Shown: positions 34,565-43,485, numbered from the stretch's first letter. The stretch is 64,000 bases of DNA from Ferrimonas pelagia (GCF_039543565.1 NZ_BAABJZ010000100.1:41063-105062), one strand, 5' to 3'. A program made the numbers and translations. Notes: generated by a model from the letters alone, not told the origin.

Positions 34565-35827
34565 ATGAAGCGACAACCCCTTCTTATCACCGCCCTGCTG
34601 CTGAGCCTTATGGGGTGCAGCGGCACTCAGTGGCAAGGCCACCCCAAACCCTCCAGTGACACCATCGCTCTCGCCCTAGGGGCCGACGACAGTCAGATCG
34701 ATCTGTGGGATCTGCCCGTCGATACCCTGCCCAGTTTTCCTGTGCCGCAGAATGTCCGCCCCTGCTGCGCCTTTGGCAATCTGCAAAAGGTGCGGCTCGG
34801 CAAAATGCCGATCCCGCTGTTCCGCTTAGGCAATACCGTCGATGCCGACAAGTTGGGCCCGCACAAGTTTGATGGGGGGACCTTCAATTACACCAGCTCA
34901 GGCGCCAGCACCAGCGGTCGGGGAGGCAGTGAAAACAACGGCATGATCTACACCCAGCGGGGCGGCTTTATCGATCTGGCCCATGTCCGCGACACCGCCG
35001 ACGATACCGTCGCTCTGTTTTTCGAGATCGTCCGCCATCTGGGCAATGAGCACACCATCGAGCTGATCGACGAGATCGGCCACCGCTATATCCAGCTGCA
35101 TGCCTTCGAGACCGACAGCCTCCATCCACAGGAGCGCTGGCACCTCGCGGCCGAATTGGCCGCTCGGTTGGCCTACTTTAAGGCCGAGTCCCATGAGATC
35201 GCCCAGTGGCACGGCTATGCCAGCTTTGCCGGCTGGCCGGAAACCGTCTCGGCCTACTCGCCCGAAGATCTCTACTCCAACATGCTCGGCGCAAAGTTAA
35301 CCCGTGCCCTGTTGAGCGCCAACCTGGTGCTCAACAGCGAGCTCTACAATCAAAGCCTGACCGTCTGGCTGGAGGAAACGCTGCACTGGCTCGGCGCCGT
35401 CGATAAGAAGAATACCAATGCGCTGTTTGATGCCATCGACGGACACTGGTGGGACTCAAGCCGGCCCATCCCCGACAAGTTTATGGTGATCAAGCGTCAC
35501 TATCAGCTTGGCGATCAGCAAGTTCCCTATCTGGTGCCCGAGGCGCTCGCCCGCGCCAGCGGCCAGTGGTCACGCCTAGAGTCGCTGTTCCCAGCAGAGA
35601 ACGCGCCCCACCCATTGGCGTTGCGCCAACAGATGTATGGCTTTGAATTGGATGAACTGGCCACGTTAGAGATGCGAGTGGCGGACAAGTATCGAGACAG
35701 CTTTGGTACCTTTCCGGTCGAGCTGTGGAAGCAGGGCTTTAGCCACCGCGAGTTTCATCAGATAGCCCTCTGGGCGGAGAAAGAAGACGCCCGTCAGTTG
35801 GCCACATTGGAGAGCAAAGGCCGCTGA
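34565..35827 (+). CDS. DUF4056-type lipoprotein
   Basis: Encodes 420 residues from the ATG at 34565. The upstream 26 codons of the frame lack family character. A lipoprotein signal ends LSLMGC with Cys17. The mature part starts with an Arg/Cys-containing NVRPCCAFGNLQKVRLG, then GGFIDLAHVRDTADDTV, a pattern I associate with the DUF4056 family. It is followed by a Trp-rich helical region (WHGYASFAGWPETVSAYSPE, then SNMLGAKLTRALL) and GFELDELATLEM. It is predicted to be an envelope lipoprotein, with the HVRD motif possibly catalytic. Its end overlaps the opposite-strand gene by 34 bases. The function is unknown. Confidence 0.75.
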   Translation: MKRQPLLITALLLSLMGCSGTQWQGHPKPSSDTIALALGADDSQIDLWDLPVDTLPSFPVPQNVRPCCAFGNLQKVRLGKMPIPLFRLGNTVDADKLGPHKFDGGTFNYTSSGASTSGRGGSENNGMIYTQRGGFIDLAHVRDTADDTVALFFEIVRHLGNEHTIELIDEIGHRYIQLHAFETDSLHPQERWHLAAELAARLAYFKAESHEIAQWHGYASFAGWPETVSAYSPEDLYSNMLGAKLTRALLSANLVLNSELYNQSLTVWLEETLHWLGAVDKKNTNALFDAIDGHWWDSSRPIPDKFMVIKRHYQLGDQQVPYLVPEALARASGQWSRLESLFPAENAPHPLALRQQMYGFELDELATLEMRVADKYRDSFGTFPVELWKQGFSHREFHQIALWAEKEDARQLATLESKGR

Positions 35828-36120
35828 GCATCGGCGTCGAACTGCAAGGTCACGTGCAGCTGACGCGCGATCGGGTCGTCCTCTATCACCAAAGGCCCCT
35901 CTCGATATGGCGCCAGCGCCGCAAACAAACGCTTAAGCTGCTCAGCGCTGGGCGAGTTGCCCTGATAATGCCAGCTCAGCTGACATGTATTGTCCTGACA
36001 GCTTTGCTGACTCTGCACGAGCTGTGGCCAATCCAGATTGGCCAAGGCCGTAACCTCGTCGGCTTCCGCCGAAAAACTCATTACCATCCATGGGAGTAGA
36101 AACATCTGACGCGTCGACAT
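35794..36120 (-). CDS. small exported protein, unknown function
   Basis: Encodes 108 residues. A hydrophobic N-terminus (FLLPWMVMSFSAEA) is a likely signal peptide with cleavage near SAEA-DE. The mature region has two Cys (SCQDNTCQLSW) near residues 41-46, probably a disulfide, and otherwise no recognised domain. Its 3' end overlaps the DUF4056 gene by 34 bases on the opposite strand. No partner was identified. Confidence 0.55.
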   Translation of the reverse strand: MSTRQMFLLPWMVMSFSAEADEVTALANLDWPQLVQSQQSCQDNTCQLSWHYQGNSPSAEQLKRLFAALAPYREGPLVIEDDPIARQLHVTLQFDADAQRPLLSNVAN

Positions 36121-36189
36121 GCATTACCCCTATTACCCTCGAGCAGATAAGTGTAGTTAAAGCCAACTGGCTCAGTGCCTACAATTGTG

Positions 36190-36195
36190 TATAAT
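36190..36195 (+). promoter_or_regulatory. TATAAT -10 element upstream of the SAM decarboxylase gene
   Basis: A consensus TATAAT sits 177 bases before the start codon at 36373, without a good -35 at the right distance. It may be the promoter of a long-leader transcript. The leader contains no structure I recognise. Confidence 0.35.
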
Positions 36196-36372
36196 CGCCG
36201 CCGCTGCACTGCAGCACACCTTGGTTATCCTCTTTATTTCAAGGGGTACCAAGGGAGGGCGGTTGCGTGGGTATTAGCCAATACGCAACCAAACTCGTTG
36301 GGGGGGCGGTAAGCAAAACAACAGACTCTTACCAAACCGACTACGCTGACCTTCAACGGGAGAAAGGCAAAG

Positions 36373-37302
36373 ATGATGTTTTTCGAAGGCTCTGAGAAAA
36401 AAGTCGAGGCGGTACTCAAACCCGGCCAGGCTTCTCTACGACAATTAGGCCGTCCTTTCTGGGCGAAGATGGTGGCACAAGCCAATGCCGAGATCCTGTC
36501 ATCGATCCACAACGATGACTGTGATGCCTACCTTCTATCTGAATCCAGCTTGTTTGTCTGGGACGATCGTTTCCTGATGCTGACCTGCGGCACCACCACA
36601 TTGGTGCACGCGGTGACCGAATTCTTGCAACACGTAAGTCAAGACGCTCTGGCCATGCTGACCTACCAGCGCAAGAACGAATACCAAGCCCAACTGCAAA
36701 AGAGCAGCTTTGCGGACGATCTGGCCTCATTGGCCCCACACCTGTCGGGCAATGCCTGGCGCCTGGGACACCTAGATGGTCATCATAACTATATCTTCCA
36801 CCTTGATCGCCCATACTGCCCTGAGCCAAACGACGCGACCGGCGAGCTGCTGATGTATCACATCAAAGGGGAAGACGCCGACTACCTGCGCAGCGAAGGA
36901 CAAAACATCGAGCAGATCCGCCAGATGATGGCCTGGCAACAACTGCTGCCTCAATTCCAGTTTGATGACTTCCTGTTCCAGCCCTTTGGCTACTCCATGA
37001 ACGGGATCTGCGGCGATCGCTACGTCACCATGCACATCACCCCGCAGGAAGACAGCTCCTACGTCAGCTTCGAGTCCAACCTGCCCAGCGAACAGCTGAC
37101 GCCCGTGCTTAACCACCTGCTCAAGGTGCTCCAGCCACAAAGCTATGATCTGATCAGCTTCAATATGGCCTGCGCTCTGAGCCACGCCACTGGCGTTCAG
37201 GCGATCGATCACGCCGAACAGGCGTTGCCGATCGGCTACCAGATGGCGTTCCAACACTTCCTGCTGCCCAGCAGTCAGGTGCGCAGCGCAGATCCGCTCT
37301 AA
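36373..37302 (+). CDS. speD: S-adenosylmethionine decarboxylase proenzyme, eukaryotic type
   Basis: Encodes 309 residues with a strong GGGAGAAAGG ribosome binding site. Reaction: SAM to decarboxylated SAM, the aminopropyl donor for spermidine, by a pyruvoyl enzyme made by self-cleavage. Seen: the cleavage segment YLLSESSLFV with Ser58 as pyruvoyl precursor (Glu57-Ser58 break), the same as the human YVLSESSMFV. Also seen are Cys72 in LTCGTTTL, Ser208 in FGYSMNG and His221 in MHITPQ, the residues equivalent to human Ser229 and His243. This is the eukaryotic-like class, not the short bacterial speD. No speE lies in the window. It is convergent with and directly abuts the diguanylate-cyclase-like gene. 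Confidence 0.93.
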   Translation: MMFFEGSEKKVEAVLKPGQASLRQLGRPFWAKMVAQANAEILSSIHNDDCDAYLLSESSLFVWDDRFLMLTCGTTTLVHAVTEFLQHVSQDALAMLTYQRKNEYQAQLQKSSFADDLASLAPHLSGNAWRLGHLDGHHNYIFHLDRPYCPEPNDATGELLMYHIKGEDADYLRSEGQNIEQIRQMMAWQQLLPQFQFDDFLFQPFGYSMNGICGDRYVTMHITPQEDSSYVSFESNLPSEQLTPVLNHLLKVLQPQSYDLISFNMACALSHATGVQAIDHAEQALPIGYQMAFQHFLLPSSQVRSADPL

Positions 37303-38835
37303 CTAGATCACCGGATCGTGGCGGCCTTCGGGCTGCCACAATTGCCAGTGATCGCTCGGCGTTTGTTTGGTCTGGTACAACATCCCCTCAGCACGCTCCA
37401 TCACATCCGTCAGTTGCAACTCCAACGCATCCGGTGCGGTTCCAGGTGGCACCAAAGCCGCCCCCATATTGACCCGCAGTCCCTGCTCCTTGCCGTCCAA
37501 TAGCGGGATCGCGGCCAGCTTATCCTGGATATGGCGCAACAGACGCTCCAATTGCTGCTGATCCACCTCTGTGATCACCAAGGCAAACTCATCGCTGCCA
37601 TAACGCGCCGCTAACTCACCACCTCGCCGGCTCACCGCACGCAACATACGCGACAGTTTGATCAGCAATTGATCCCCCTGCCCATAACCATAGGTTTCGT
37701 TAAATCGATGAAACTGTTCAATATCCAACACCAACAGGGCCATGCCCCGTCGATAGCGGCACAATCGTCGCCACTCCTGCTCCATAAACGACTCCAGAGC
37801 ACGGCGATTGGCCAGCCCCGTGAGCGGATCGGTTCGCACTAAGTTAGCCATCCTATCCCGCTGCAGCGTCAACATCCGCATCAAACCATTAAACACCTTC
37901 GCCAACTGATGGAACTCGACCAGGTGAGCCCGACTGTTGACCGAGCGGAACTGTTGATGTCGCTCCATCGCCCGGATGGTCGCCACCCCCCGCGTCATCG
38001 GCACCACCAAGACCTTCCATAACAGCAAGTAGATCAAGCCACCCAACACACCAATAACCAGCAATGCCAACCACTCATATTGGCCAATGGCGCCGGGAGG
38101 CTTAGCCAGATGGGACAAAGTGAGCACCGCAGCTGGCTGATCCAGTGCATCCATGAGCAACAACGCACGCTGCTGCCTTGGATGTTGCAGCTGCTCAGGC
38201 TCAGACAAGCGCGGCAGATCGCCGTCGGCCAAGGTCGCTAATCTCAGCGAGATATCCAGTCCGCTGCCTTGACTCAAAAACGCCTGTAGACTGGTTTCCA
38301 GCCGCTTGGCTAACAGCAGATAACCAAACCCACAATCGTCCCCCTGCTGCCGGCACACGGTCACCGCGCTGTAGAGGAACAACGCATCCCCTTGGCGCAA
38401 GACCCCGTGCTTACCACGGATCTGCTGCGGGTGCAGCAGCGGCATCAGACGTGCCCGTCGATAGGCCTCTTGGCTCTCGAGCAGGCTATCCACCACCTCA
38501 CTACGCTGTTGGACAGAGACCAGCTCCAATGCACTGTTAAACAAGTAAACCCCATCCACCAGCGGCAGTTCGGTCAGCAGCAACGGCGGCGCCTGACCAC
38601 GACTCAGTGCGTCACTAAGCTGGTCGGACAAGGCCAACTCCTGGGTCAGTCGACTCATCTGCGCCAGCCGGCTCTCCAGCTGAAACAGCACCTGCTTAAC
38701 CTCATGCCGCTGCGCCGCCAACACTTGCCGCTCCACATAAGGCACCACCAGCAAACTGCGGATCATGCCGTAGCTCAGCAGTAACAGGGCGATGATCAAC
38801 GCCGATACCATCATCGAAAGCTGTTTCAGTGTCAT
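37303..38835 (-). CDS. membrane GGDEF-domain protein with GSDEF active site
   Basis: Encodes 510 residues from the ATG at 38835 (ribosome binding site GGGAGTG). Membrane helices are near residues 8-30 and about 255-275. Between them lies an extracytoplasmic sensor (Cache/CHASE4-like in size, with a CRQQGDDCG pair of cysteines). A HAMP-like linker then leads to a GGDEF domain: RTDPLTGLANRRAL, LVLDIEQFHRFNETYGYGQGDQLL, and the signature RYGSDEF instead of the usual GGDEF. The metal Asp and the second motif are kept, so activity is possible but not certain. Family role: c-di-GMP synthesis in response to an external signal. The stop abuts the speD stop. Confidence 0.9.
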   Translation of the reverse strand: MTLKQLSMMVSALIIALLLLSYGMIRSLLVVPYVERQVLAAQRHEVKQVLFQLESRLAQMSRLTQELALSDQLSDALSRGQAPPLLLTELPLVDGVYLFNSALELVSVQQRSEVVDSLLESQEAYRRARLMPLLHPQQIRGKHGVLRQGDALFLYSAVTVCRQQGDDCGFGYLLLAKRLETSLQAFLSQGSGLDISLRLATLADGDLPRLSEPEQLQHPRQQRALLLMDALDQPAAVLTLSHLAKPPGAIGQYEWLALLVIGVLGGLIYLLLWKVLVVPMTRGVATIRAMERHQQFRSVNSRAHLVEFHQLAKVFNGLMRMLTLQRDRMANLVRTDPLTGLANRRALESFMEQEWRRLCRYRRGMALLVLDIEQFHRFNETYGYGQGDQLLIKLSRMLRAVSRRGGELAARYGSDEFALVITEVDQQQLERLLRHIQDKLAAIPLLDGKEQGLRVNMGAALVPPGTAPDALELQLTDVMERAEGMLYQTKQTPSDHWQLWQPEGRHDPVI

Positions 38836-38966
38836 CGGTGACACTCCCAATACCACGGCGCCATGCCATCTCCCCTGCCCTTCGATCGCCCCTCATCAGT
38901 GTGGCACGCGATGATAAAATTGCCGCAACCACGGCAGAGGCAGAGCTGGTTTGCCATGCGTGCAGC

Positions 38967-38992
38967 AACAAAAACGGCGCCCGAAGGCGCCG
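38967..38992 (-). terminator. Rho-independent terminator of btuB
   Basis: On the minus strand, stem CGGCGCC / GGCGCCG with TTCG loop followed by TTTTTGTTG, 26 bases after the btuB stop. Confidence 0.9.
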
Positions 38993-39018
38993 CGATACGT
39001 GTTTTGCTTGTTGACCAG

Positions 39019-40920
39019 TTAGAAGCGGTATTCCACCGCAGCAAAGCCGGTACGACCCTGGCCTGGGTAGCTGCCGCCGGAGAAGGTATCGGCGATGGTG
39101 AGGTAATCCTCGTCCAGCGCGTTCTCCAATCTGGCCCGCAAAATCAACGACTCGGTCACACTATAACTCGCCGCCAAATTAACCAGGAAATAGCTGTCCA
39201 GCTCAACCGTGTTGGCAGCGTCACCGTAACGGCTGCCGCGATACACCAGATTAGCGGTCAGGTTCAAGCTATCGATGTCGGCACTCAGGTTCCATTTGGC
39301 ATTGTGACGCGCGCTGGCGGTCAACTGATTGCCGCTGATCTTGTCCTCACTGTCACGCCAGCCATAGCTTAGCTGATGGGCAACCCATCCTGTCTCAAAC
39401 TGCGCTTCCAGCTCGATGCCATCGATCAAGGCCTCACCGATATTTTCCATCCGGTAGGTGCTATTGTCCCACTGCAACAGATCGGTCGCATCCTGGCGGA
39501 ACCAGCCTAGGCGCAACTCGGCACCCAACGCCTTCCCCTCCAGCGCGAGCTCATAGTTATCCGAGCTCTCCGGCTTCAACTCCGGGTTTTGTGAGCCGGG
39601 ATAGTAGAGATCGAAGAAGGTCGGCGCCCGAAACGCCGTGCCGACACTGGCCACCAAACGCCACTGCGGTGCCAAGGCGAGCGCACCGCCCACCTGCCAC
39701 GTATTGTGGCGACCAAACTGTTGGTTGTCGTCGCTGCGCAGTGAGGCTTCCAACTGATGCCCACCCTGCTCAAACCGGCTCAGGGCAAACACCCCGGTGT
39801 TGTCCCGGCTCAAGGTTTCTGGGGCAAACGGGCTCCCTTGCCCGGTCATCCAGTCTTCCTGAGTGGAGTCGCCACGGAGCTCCTCTCGGCGCCAATCGAC
39901 ACCGGCACCAAAACTGACGCTGTCATTAAACTGCAGTTGATTGAGCCAAGCCAGATTGTGTTGACGCAAATGGCTGTAGGCGGGCGCATCCTTATGACTC
40001 AAGGTATCCACGTAGTCGTAAGATCTGGTGTTGCTGGTTTGCGCCTGCACCTGGCTCAACCAGCGCTCGCTCTGGTATTGAGCTTGCAGCTGATAGTCGA
40101 AGCTTTCCTGCCAGTTCTCTTTACGCTCATGAGTATCTGCCGTGCCCCAATCCGGGTTCCCCACGGAGGAGTTGTCGTATTGGCTGGTGTTTTGATTCCA
40201 GCGCACACCGCCATAAACCGAAAACTGCTCGGTCAGGTTGCGATCGTACGCCAGTAACGCGCTTTTGCCGGCAAAACCGTGCTTATCGCCGTCGTTGACG
40301 CCGGGGACAGGATGGACGTTATAGCCATCCTGCTCTTCCCACGCGGCCACCGCTTTAAGCTGGCCACCGGCCACATCCAACACCGAACGGACGCTGGCTT
40401 CGACATGACCTAGGCTGCCCGCACCGGCTTTCACCACAGTGCCAGACTCACCGCCCCGGGTGATGATGTTGATCACCCCACTGATCGCTTCCGAGCCATA
40501 CAGGGCAGCGCGGGCACCCCGAATAAATTCGATCCGCTCGATCTGGGCCAGTGGAATGGCATTGATGTCAACCGAGCCGATCACCGAGCGGGCCAAACGT
40601 ACACCGTCGACCAACACCAGCGTCTGTGTGCTGGTGGCACCACGCACGCTGACACTGGCGTTCTGACCGCGACCACCATATTGGTTGATATCGACATTGG
40701 GCAGGGTGCGCAGCGCATCGGTCAGGCTTTGCGCCTGGATCTGATCCAGTGCCGTGCGATCCAAGATGGTGATGGGCGCAAGCACGGAGTCGGCGTTTTG
40801 AGCGAAACGGTCGCCGGTAACCACGATGGTCTCGACGGCTGGGTCATTGGAGGTATTTGCCCAGGCAGGGGCGAGCGCCAGTACCGAAGTACAGGCTAGG
40901 CAGATCTTGCTTAATTTCAT
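39019..40920 (-). CDS. btuB: TonB-dependent vitamin B12 receptor BtuB
   Basis: Encodes 633 residues from the ATG at 40920 (ribosome binding site AGGAAA). Signal peptide, cleavage near AWA-NT. Seen: TonB-box-like VETIVVTGDRF near the mature N-terminus, then the plug domain with LRTLPNVDINQYGGRG, SVSVRGATSTQTLVLVDGVR and IERIEFIRGARAALYGS. The barrel ends GRTGFAAVEYRF with terminal Phe. It takes up cobalamin across the outer membrane using TonB energy. Assignment rests on similarity and on the cobalamin riboswitch directly upstream. The periplasmic and inner-membrane partners (BtuF, BtuCD) are not in the window. Confidence 0.93.
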   Translation of the reverse strand: MKLSKICLACTSVLALAPAWANTSNDPAVETIVVTGDRFAQNADSVLAPITILDRTALDQIQAQSLTDALRTLPNVDINQYGGRGQNASVSVRGATSTQTLVLVDGVRLARSVIGSVDINAIPLAQIERIEFIRGARAALYGSEAISGVINIITRGGESGTVVKAGAGSLGHVEASVRSVLDVAGGQLKAVAAWEEQDGYNVHPVPGVNDGDKHGFAGKSALLAYDRNLTEQFSVYGGVRWNQNTSQYDNSSVGNPDWGTADTHERKENWQESFDYQLQAQYQSERWLSQVQAQTSNTRSYDYVDTLSHKDAPAYSHLRQHNLAWLNQLQFNDSVSFGAGVDWRREELRGDSTQEDWMTGQGSPFAPETLSRDNTGVFALSRFEQGGHQLEASLRSDDNQQFGRHNTWQVGGALALAPQWRLVASVGTAFRAPTFFDLYYPGSQNPELKPESSDNYELALEGKALGAELRLGWFRQDATDLLQWDNSTYRMENIGEALIDGIELEAQFETGWVAHQLSYGWRDSEDKISGNQLTASARHNAKWNLSADIDSLNLTANLVYRGSRYGDAANTVELDSYFLVNLAASYSVTESLILRARLENALDEDYLTIADTFSGGSYPGQGRTGFAAVEYRF

Positions 40921-40959
40921 TATTTTTCCTAGTTCGCGTAGGGAAAGTGACGGCAGCAT

Positions 40960-41075
40960 CTTCATGCCACCGAGGGTGTTATCGAGATCGGACTGATGGC
41001 CTAAGGCCAAATACCGTTGCGCGCCAGTTCCGGAATTGCACCGGATTCATCGATAATACCTGGAGTACTTTCCAT
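40960..41075 (-). ncRNA. cobalamin riboswitch
   Basis: The minus-strand leader of btuB contains the B12-box core GAATCCGGTGCAATTCCGG (41031-41049), followed by AACTGGCGCGCAACGGTA (41011-41028), the most conserved part of cobalamin riboswitches. The region ends about 40 bases before the btuB start. The 5' end is approximate, and the P3 arm appears short. A TTGACT at 41092-41097 could be the -35 of its promoter. The expected effect is repression of btuB when cobalamin is plentiful. Confidence 0.85.
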
Positions 41076-41108
41076 GTATGGCCAGATGGCCAGTCAACCC
41101 CGAAGGGC

Positions 41109-41133
41109 AAAAACGTCAGTAACTCTTACTGAC
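41109..41133 (-). terminator. intrinsic terminator overlapping a stop codon
   Basis: On the minus strand, GTCAGTAA-GAG-TTACTGAC followed by GTTTTT. The stem spans the last codons and the TGA of the adenosyltransferase-like gene (stop at 41116), so that transcript ends before the btuB riboswitch. Confidence 0.85.
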
Positions 41134-41655
41134 AAAGGGCACCTCTTCCAACCCCAAGTGCGCTTTGACCCGCACCGTCAGACAGAAGAAATAGTTAGTT
41201 AACAGGTTGGCCAGTCGCAGCAAGATGGGATCGATCTCGAGTCCCGCCTGCTCACAACGCACCAACTGTCGAATGCTCTTCTTGGCACCGCTGCGACACA
41301 GGTGCAATGCCATCACCGCCGGCGTACCGGTCGGCAACACGAATCCAGCCACCTCACCATACGCATTATGGTGATCGTAGCGCTGCTTCATCCAGTCCAG
41401 ATCGGGTTCAAACACCGCCAGCCGGCCGCGCACTGAACCGTTGAGATGAAACACCAACTCCTGCGTGCGCTGCAGTTCGCCCTTGAGCTCTACCAGCAGG
41501 GGATCTCCCGCCAGCTCCCGCTCCAGATGCGCCACCGCATTGCCCACCAGCGAGCACAACTCGTCGGTCTGGATCTCAAAATCACAGCTAGGGCCGGTTT
41601 CAAAGATAAAGGGATAACACCACTCCCGTTTATCCTTACTGACTCTGCGTGGCAT
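41116..41655 (-). CDS. PduO-type cobalamin adenosyltransferase-like protein
   Basis: Encodes 179 residues. Seen: GDPLLVELKGELQRTQELVFHLNG and VLPTGTPAVMALHLCRSGAKK, which line up with the PduO-type motif of the form VLPGG.PAAALLH.ART...RAER. The ending (LRLANLLTNYFFCLTVRVKAH) corresponds to LNRLSDYLFVLAR. The Arg/Glu pair of the catalytic motif is only partly kept (CRSGAKKSIRQL), so this is a divergent member, perhaps with altered activity. Family role: transfer of the adenosyl group from ATP to cob(I)alamin. It is downstream of the DUF6580 gene (9-base gap) and just before the btuB riboswitch. Its own terminator overlaps its stop. Confidence 0.72.
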   Translation of the reverse strand: MPRRVSKDKREWCYPFIFETGPSCDFEIQTDELCSLVGNAVAHLERELAGDPLLVELKGELQRTQELVFHLNGSVRGRLAVFEPDLDWMKQRYDHHNAYGEVAGFVLPTGTPAVMALHLCRSGAKKSIRQLVRCEQAGLEIDPILLRLANLLTNYFFCLTVRVKAHLGLEEVPFVSKSY

Positions 41656-41664
41656 CGCGTGACC

Positions 41665-42171
41665 TTAACGTTGCAGCTGCGGGAAGTGGCGCGTTGCTAG
41701 GGCAAAGCCACCAAACAGCACGGCACTGAACAGCCAGGTACCGGCCAGATCGTTCTGCATGAACGGCAGACCCATGATCCAGCATTGCACCAAGCCTTCC
41801 CAGGTGTGTGGGTAGAAGTTGGTCACGGCCCACATGCCAGTATTGGTGACAAAGAAGAACTGGACGCTGCTGGCCAAGCCCGCCAGGGCGATGGTGCCCA
41901 CCGAGCGCTTGCTGCGCAGTAACATACCGATCCCGGCGGTGATCGCCGTGGACAGATAAACAAACAACATGGTCTGGTGGAAGCCGATAAACAGATCACC
42001 CAACAGCATGGCGATCAGTGGCACAACCAACGCCAAACGCTTGCTGTCGAACATGGCGCCAGCAAACAGTCCCATTGCCGCCACCGGGGTGAAGTTAAAT
42101 GGATGCGGTAAAATGCGATAAAGTGCACACAGCGCGATCATCACCGTGACAGCGATCAGCTTATTTTTCAT
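41665..42171 (-). CDS. DUF6580-type membrane protein, probable B12-linked transporter component
   Basis: Encodes 168 residues with five to six hydrophobic segments. Seen: HPFNFTPVAAMGLFAGAMF and VVPLIAMLLGDLFIGFH, then an NFYPHTWEGL aromatic region, matching proteins annotated as DUF6580 putative transport proteins and reminiscent of ECF-transporter S components. It is first in an operon with the adenosyltransferase-like gene, next to the btuB riboswitch. That suggests a role in cobalamin or corrinoid uptake or handling at the inner membrane, which is inference. No EcfT/A partner is in the window. Start is ATG with GGAGAACC. Confidence 0.75.
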   Translation of the reverse strand: MKNKLIAVTVMIALCALYRILPHPFNFTPVAAMGLFAGAMFDSKRLALVVPLIAMLLGDLFIGFHQTMLFVYLSTAITAGIGMLLRSKRSVGTIALAGLASSVQFFFVTNTGMWAVTNFYPHTWEGLVQCWIMGLPFMQNDLAGTWLFSAVLFGGFALATRHFPQLQR

Positions 42172-42350
42172 GAGGTTCTCCGATATACACCCGGGTTAGG
42201 ATACACTCCGAGCCGGACAAGCATACTGCGTCATGGCAGCAACTTCCAGTTTGGACGGCTAGAAATCTTAACGTCCAATAACGCTGGTATCATGGCCTGC
42301 AGATCAAAAAAATAATACGCTCTTTGCGCAACGGAGCCGGAGAAACCAGC

Positions 42351-42692
42351 ATGCCGCACCTTAATTTTGAATACGCCCAAGAGCTCGAGGTGTTCGTTGA
42401 TGTCGCAGAGGTGCTGGAAGCCTTGCACCACGCCTCGGTCAATACCGGGCATTTCCACGCGGACGATATCAAGATCCGTGCCTATCCGACCCGACATTAT
42501 CTGGTGGCAGGCTCGGCCCAGTTGTTTTGTCATCTGGAGGTCCGACTGCTGCCCGGCCGCAGCGGTACGCTCAAGGCGGAGATCAGCCAACAGCTGCTCG
42601 ACTGTCTGGTCAAGCACCTGCCCCCCCTGGCCAGCATCTCAACCAATGTCGCCGACTTGGCCGATCCCGGCTATCGCAAGATCAGCCAATAG
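42351..42692 (+). CDS. CHMI-family 5-carboxymethyl-2-hydroxymuconate isomerase
   Basis: Encodes 113 residues from the ATG at 42351. Seen: MPHLNFEYAQELE with Pro2 (catalytic proline after Met removal, as in the tautomerase superfamily), then VLEALHHASVNTGHFHADDIKIRAYP and GSAQLFCHLEVRLLPGRS, the HpaF/CHMI pattern. The full 4-hydroxyphenylacetate degradation cluster is not nearby, so the true substrate may differ. It is a single gene, followed 108 bases later by yceH. Confidence 0.85.
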   Translation: MPHLNFEYAQELEVFVDVAEVLEALHHASVNTGHFHADDIKIRAYPTRHYLVAGSAQLFCHLEVRLLPGRSGTLKAEISQQLLDCLVKHLPPLASISTNVADLADPGYRKISQ

Positions 42693-42800
42693 TCCCACTC
42701 CCTCCTTGGGCAAAGGTTAGCCAAACGCTTCGACTGGGACTTGCCGGGACGCAGGCGGCGGTAAATACTGCATCCATCCCCCGCTTGAAGGAGTTGCATA

Positions 42801-43430
42801 ATGGAACTAGAGCTCAACCTACACGAAGCCCGCGTGATCGGTTGCCTGTTGGAGAAAGAAACCACCACACCGGATCTGTACCCACTGACCTTAAACGCTT
42901 TAAAAGGCGCTTGTAACCAAAAGAGTAACCGCGATCCCGTCCTCTCTCTGTCGGAAGGCGAGGTGCAGCACACCCTCAATCAGTTGCGCGACAAACGTCT
43001 CCTCAGCGAAGAGGGCGGTAGCCGCACCAGCAAATATAAGCATCGCTTCTGCAACACCCCCTTTGGTGGTTTGCAATTGACCGAGCAGGAGCGTGGCATC
43101 GTCTGTGTTCTGTTGCTGCGGGGGCCACAAACCCCAGGCGAGCTGCGCTCGCGTACCAACCGCCTATGCCAGTTTCGCGACGTCAGTGAAACCGAAGCCG
43201 TCCTCAAGCAGATGGCGGAAAAGGGCTTTGTGGTACAACTGCCGCGGGAAGCCGGCAAGCGGGAAAGCCGATATGCCCACCTGTTCAGTGGCGAAGTTGA
43301 GATGGTCACCACCGCCGATGTGGTAGCAGACGACAAATTAAAGCTGCTGGAGCTCGAGCAGGAAAACCGAGTACTCAAAGCCGAGGTGGCCCGTTTGCAA
43401 CAACAACTGGCCAGCCTACAAAACGGCTAA
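42801..43430 (+). CDS. yceH: YceH (DUF480) family protein
   Basis: Encodes 209 residues with ribosome binding site AAGGAG. Seen: LNLHEARVIGCLLEKETTTPDLYPLTLNA and RDPVLSLSEGEVQHTLNQLRDKRLL, then LLLRGPQTPGELRSRTNRL, the two winged-helix repeats of DUF480. A C-terminal coiled coil (LKLLELEQENRVLKAEVARLQQQL) is present. E. coli YceH has no settled function. The fold suggests a DNA- or protein-binding regulator. It stands alone. Confidence 0.93.
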   Translation: MELELNLHEARVIGCLLEKETTTPDLYPLTLNALKGACNQKSNRDPVLSLSEGEVQHTLNQLRDKRLLSEEGGSRTSKYKHRFCNTPFGGLQLTEQERGIVCVLLLRGPQTPGELRSRTNRLCQFRDVSETEAVLKQMAEKGFVVQLPREAGKRESRYAHLFSGEVEMVTTADVVADDKLKLLELEQENRVLKAEVARLQQQLASLQNG

Positions 43431-43485
43431 GCCGCGCCAAGCCCCAAAGTCATGACGTGGCCCCACTGGGAGCCACGTCGGCTGG

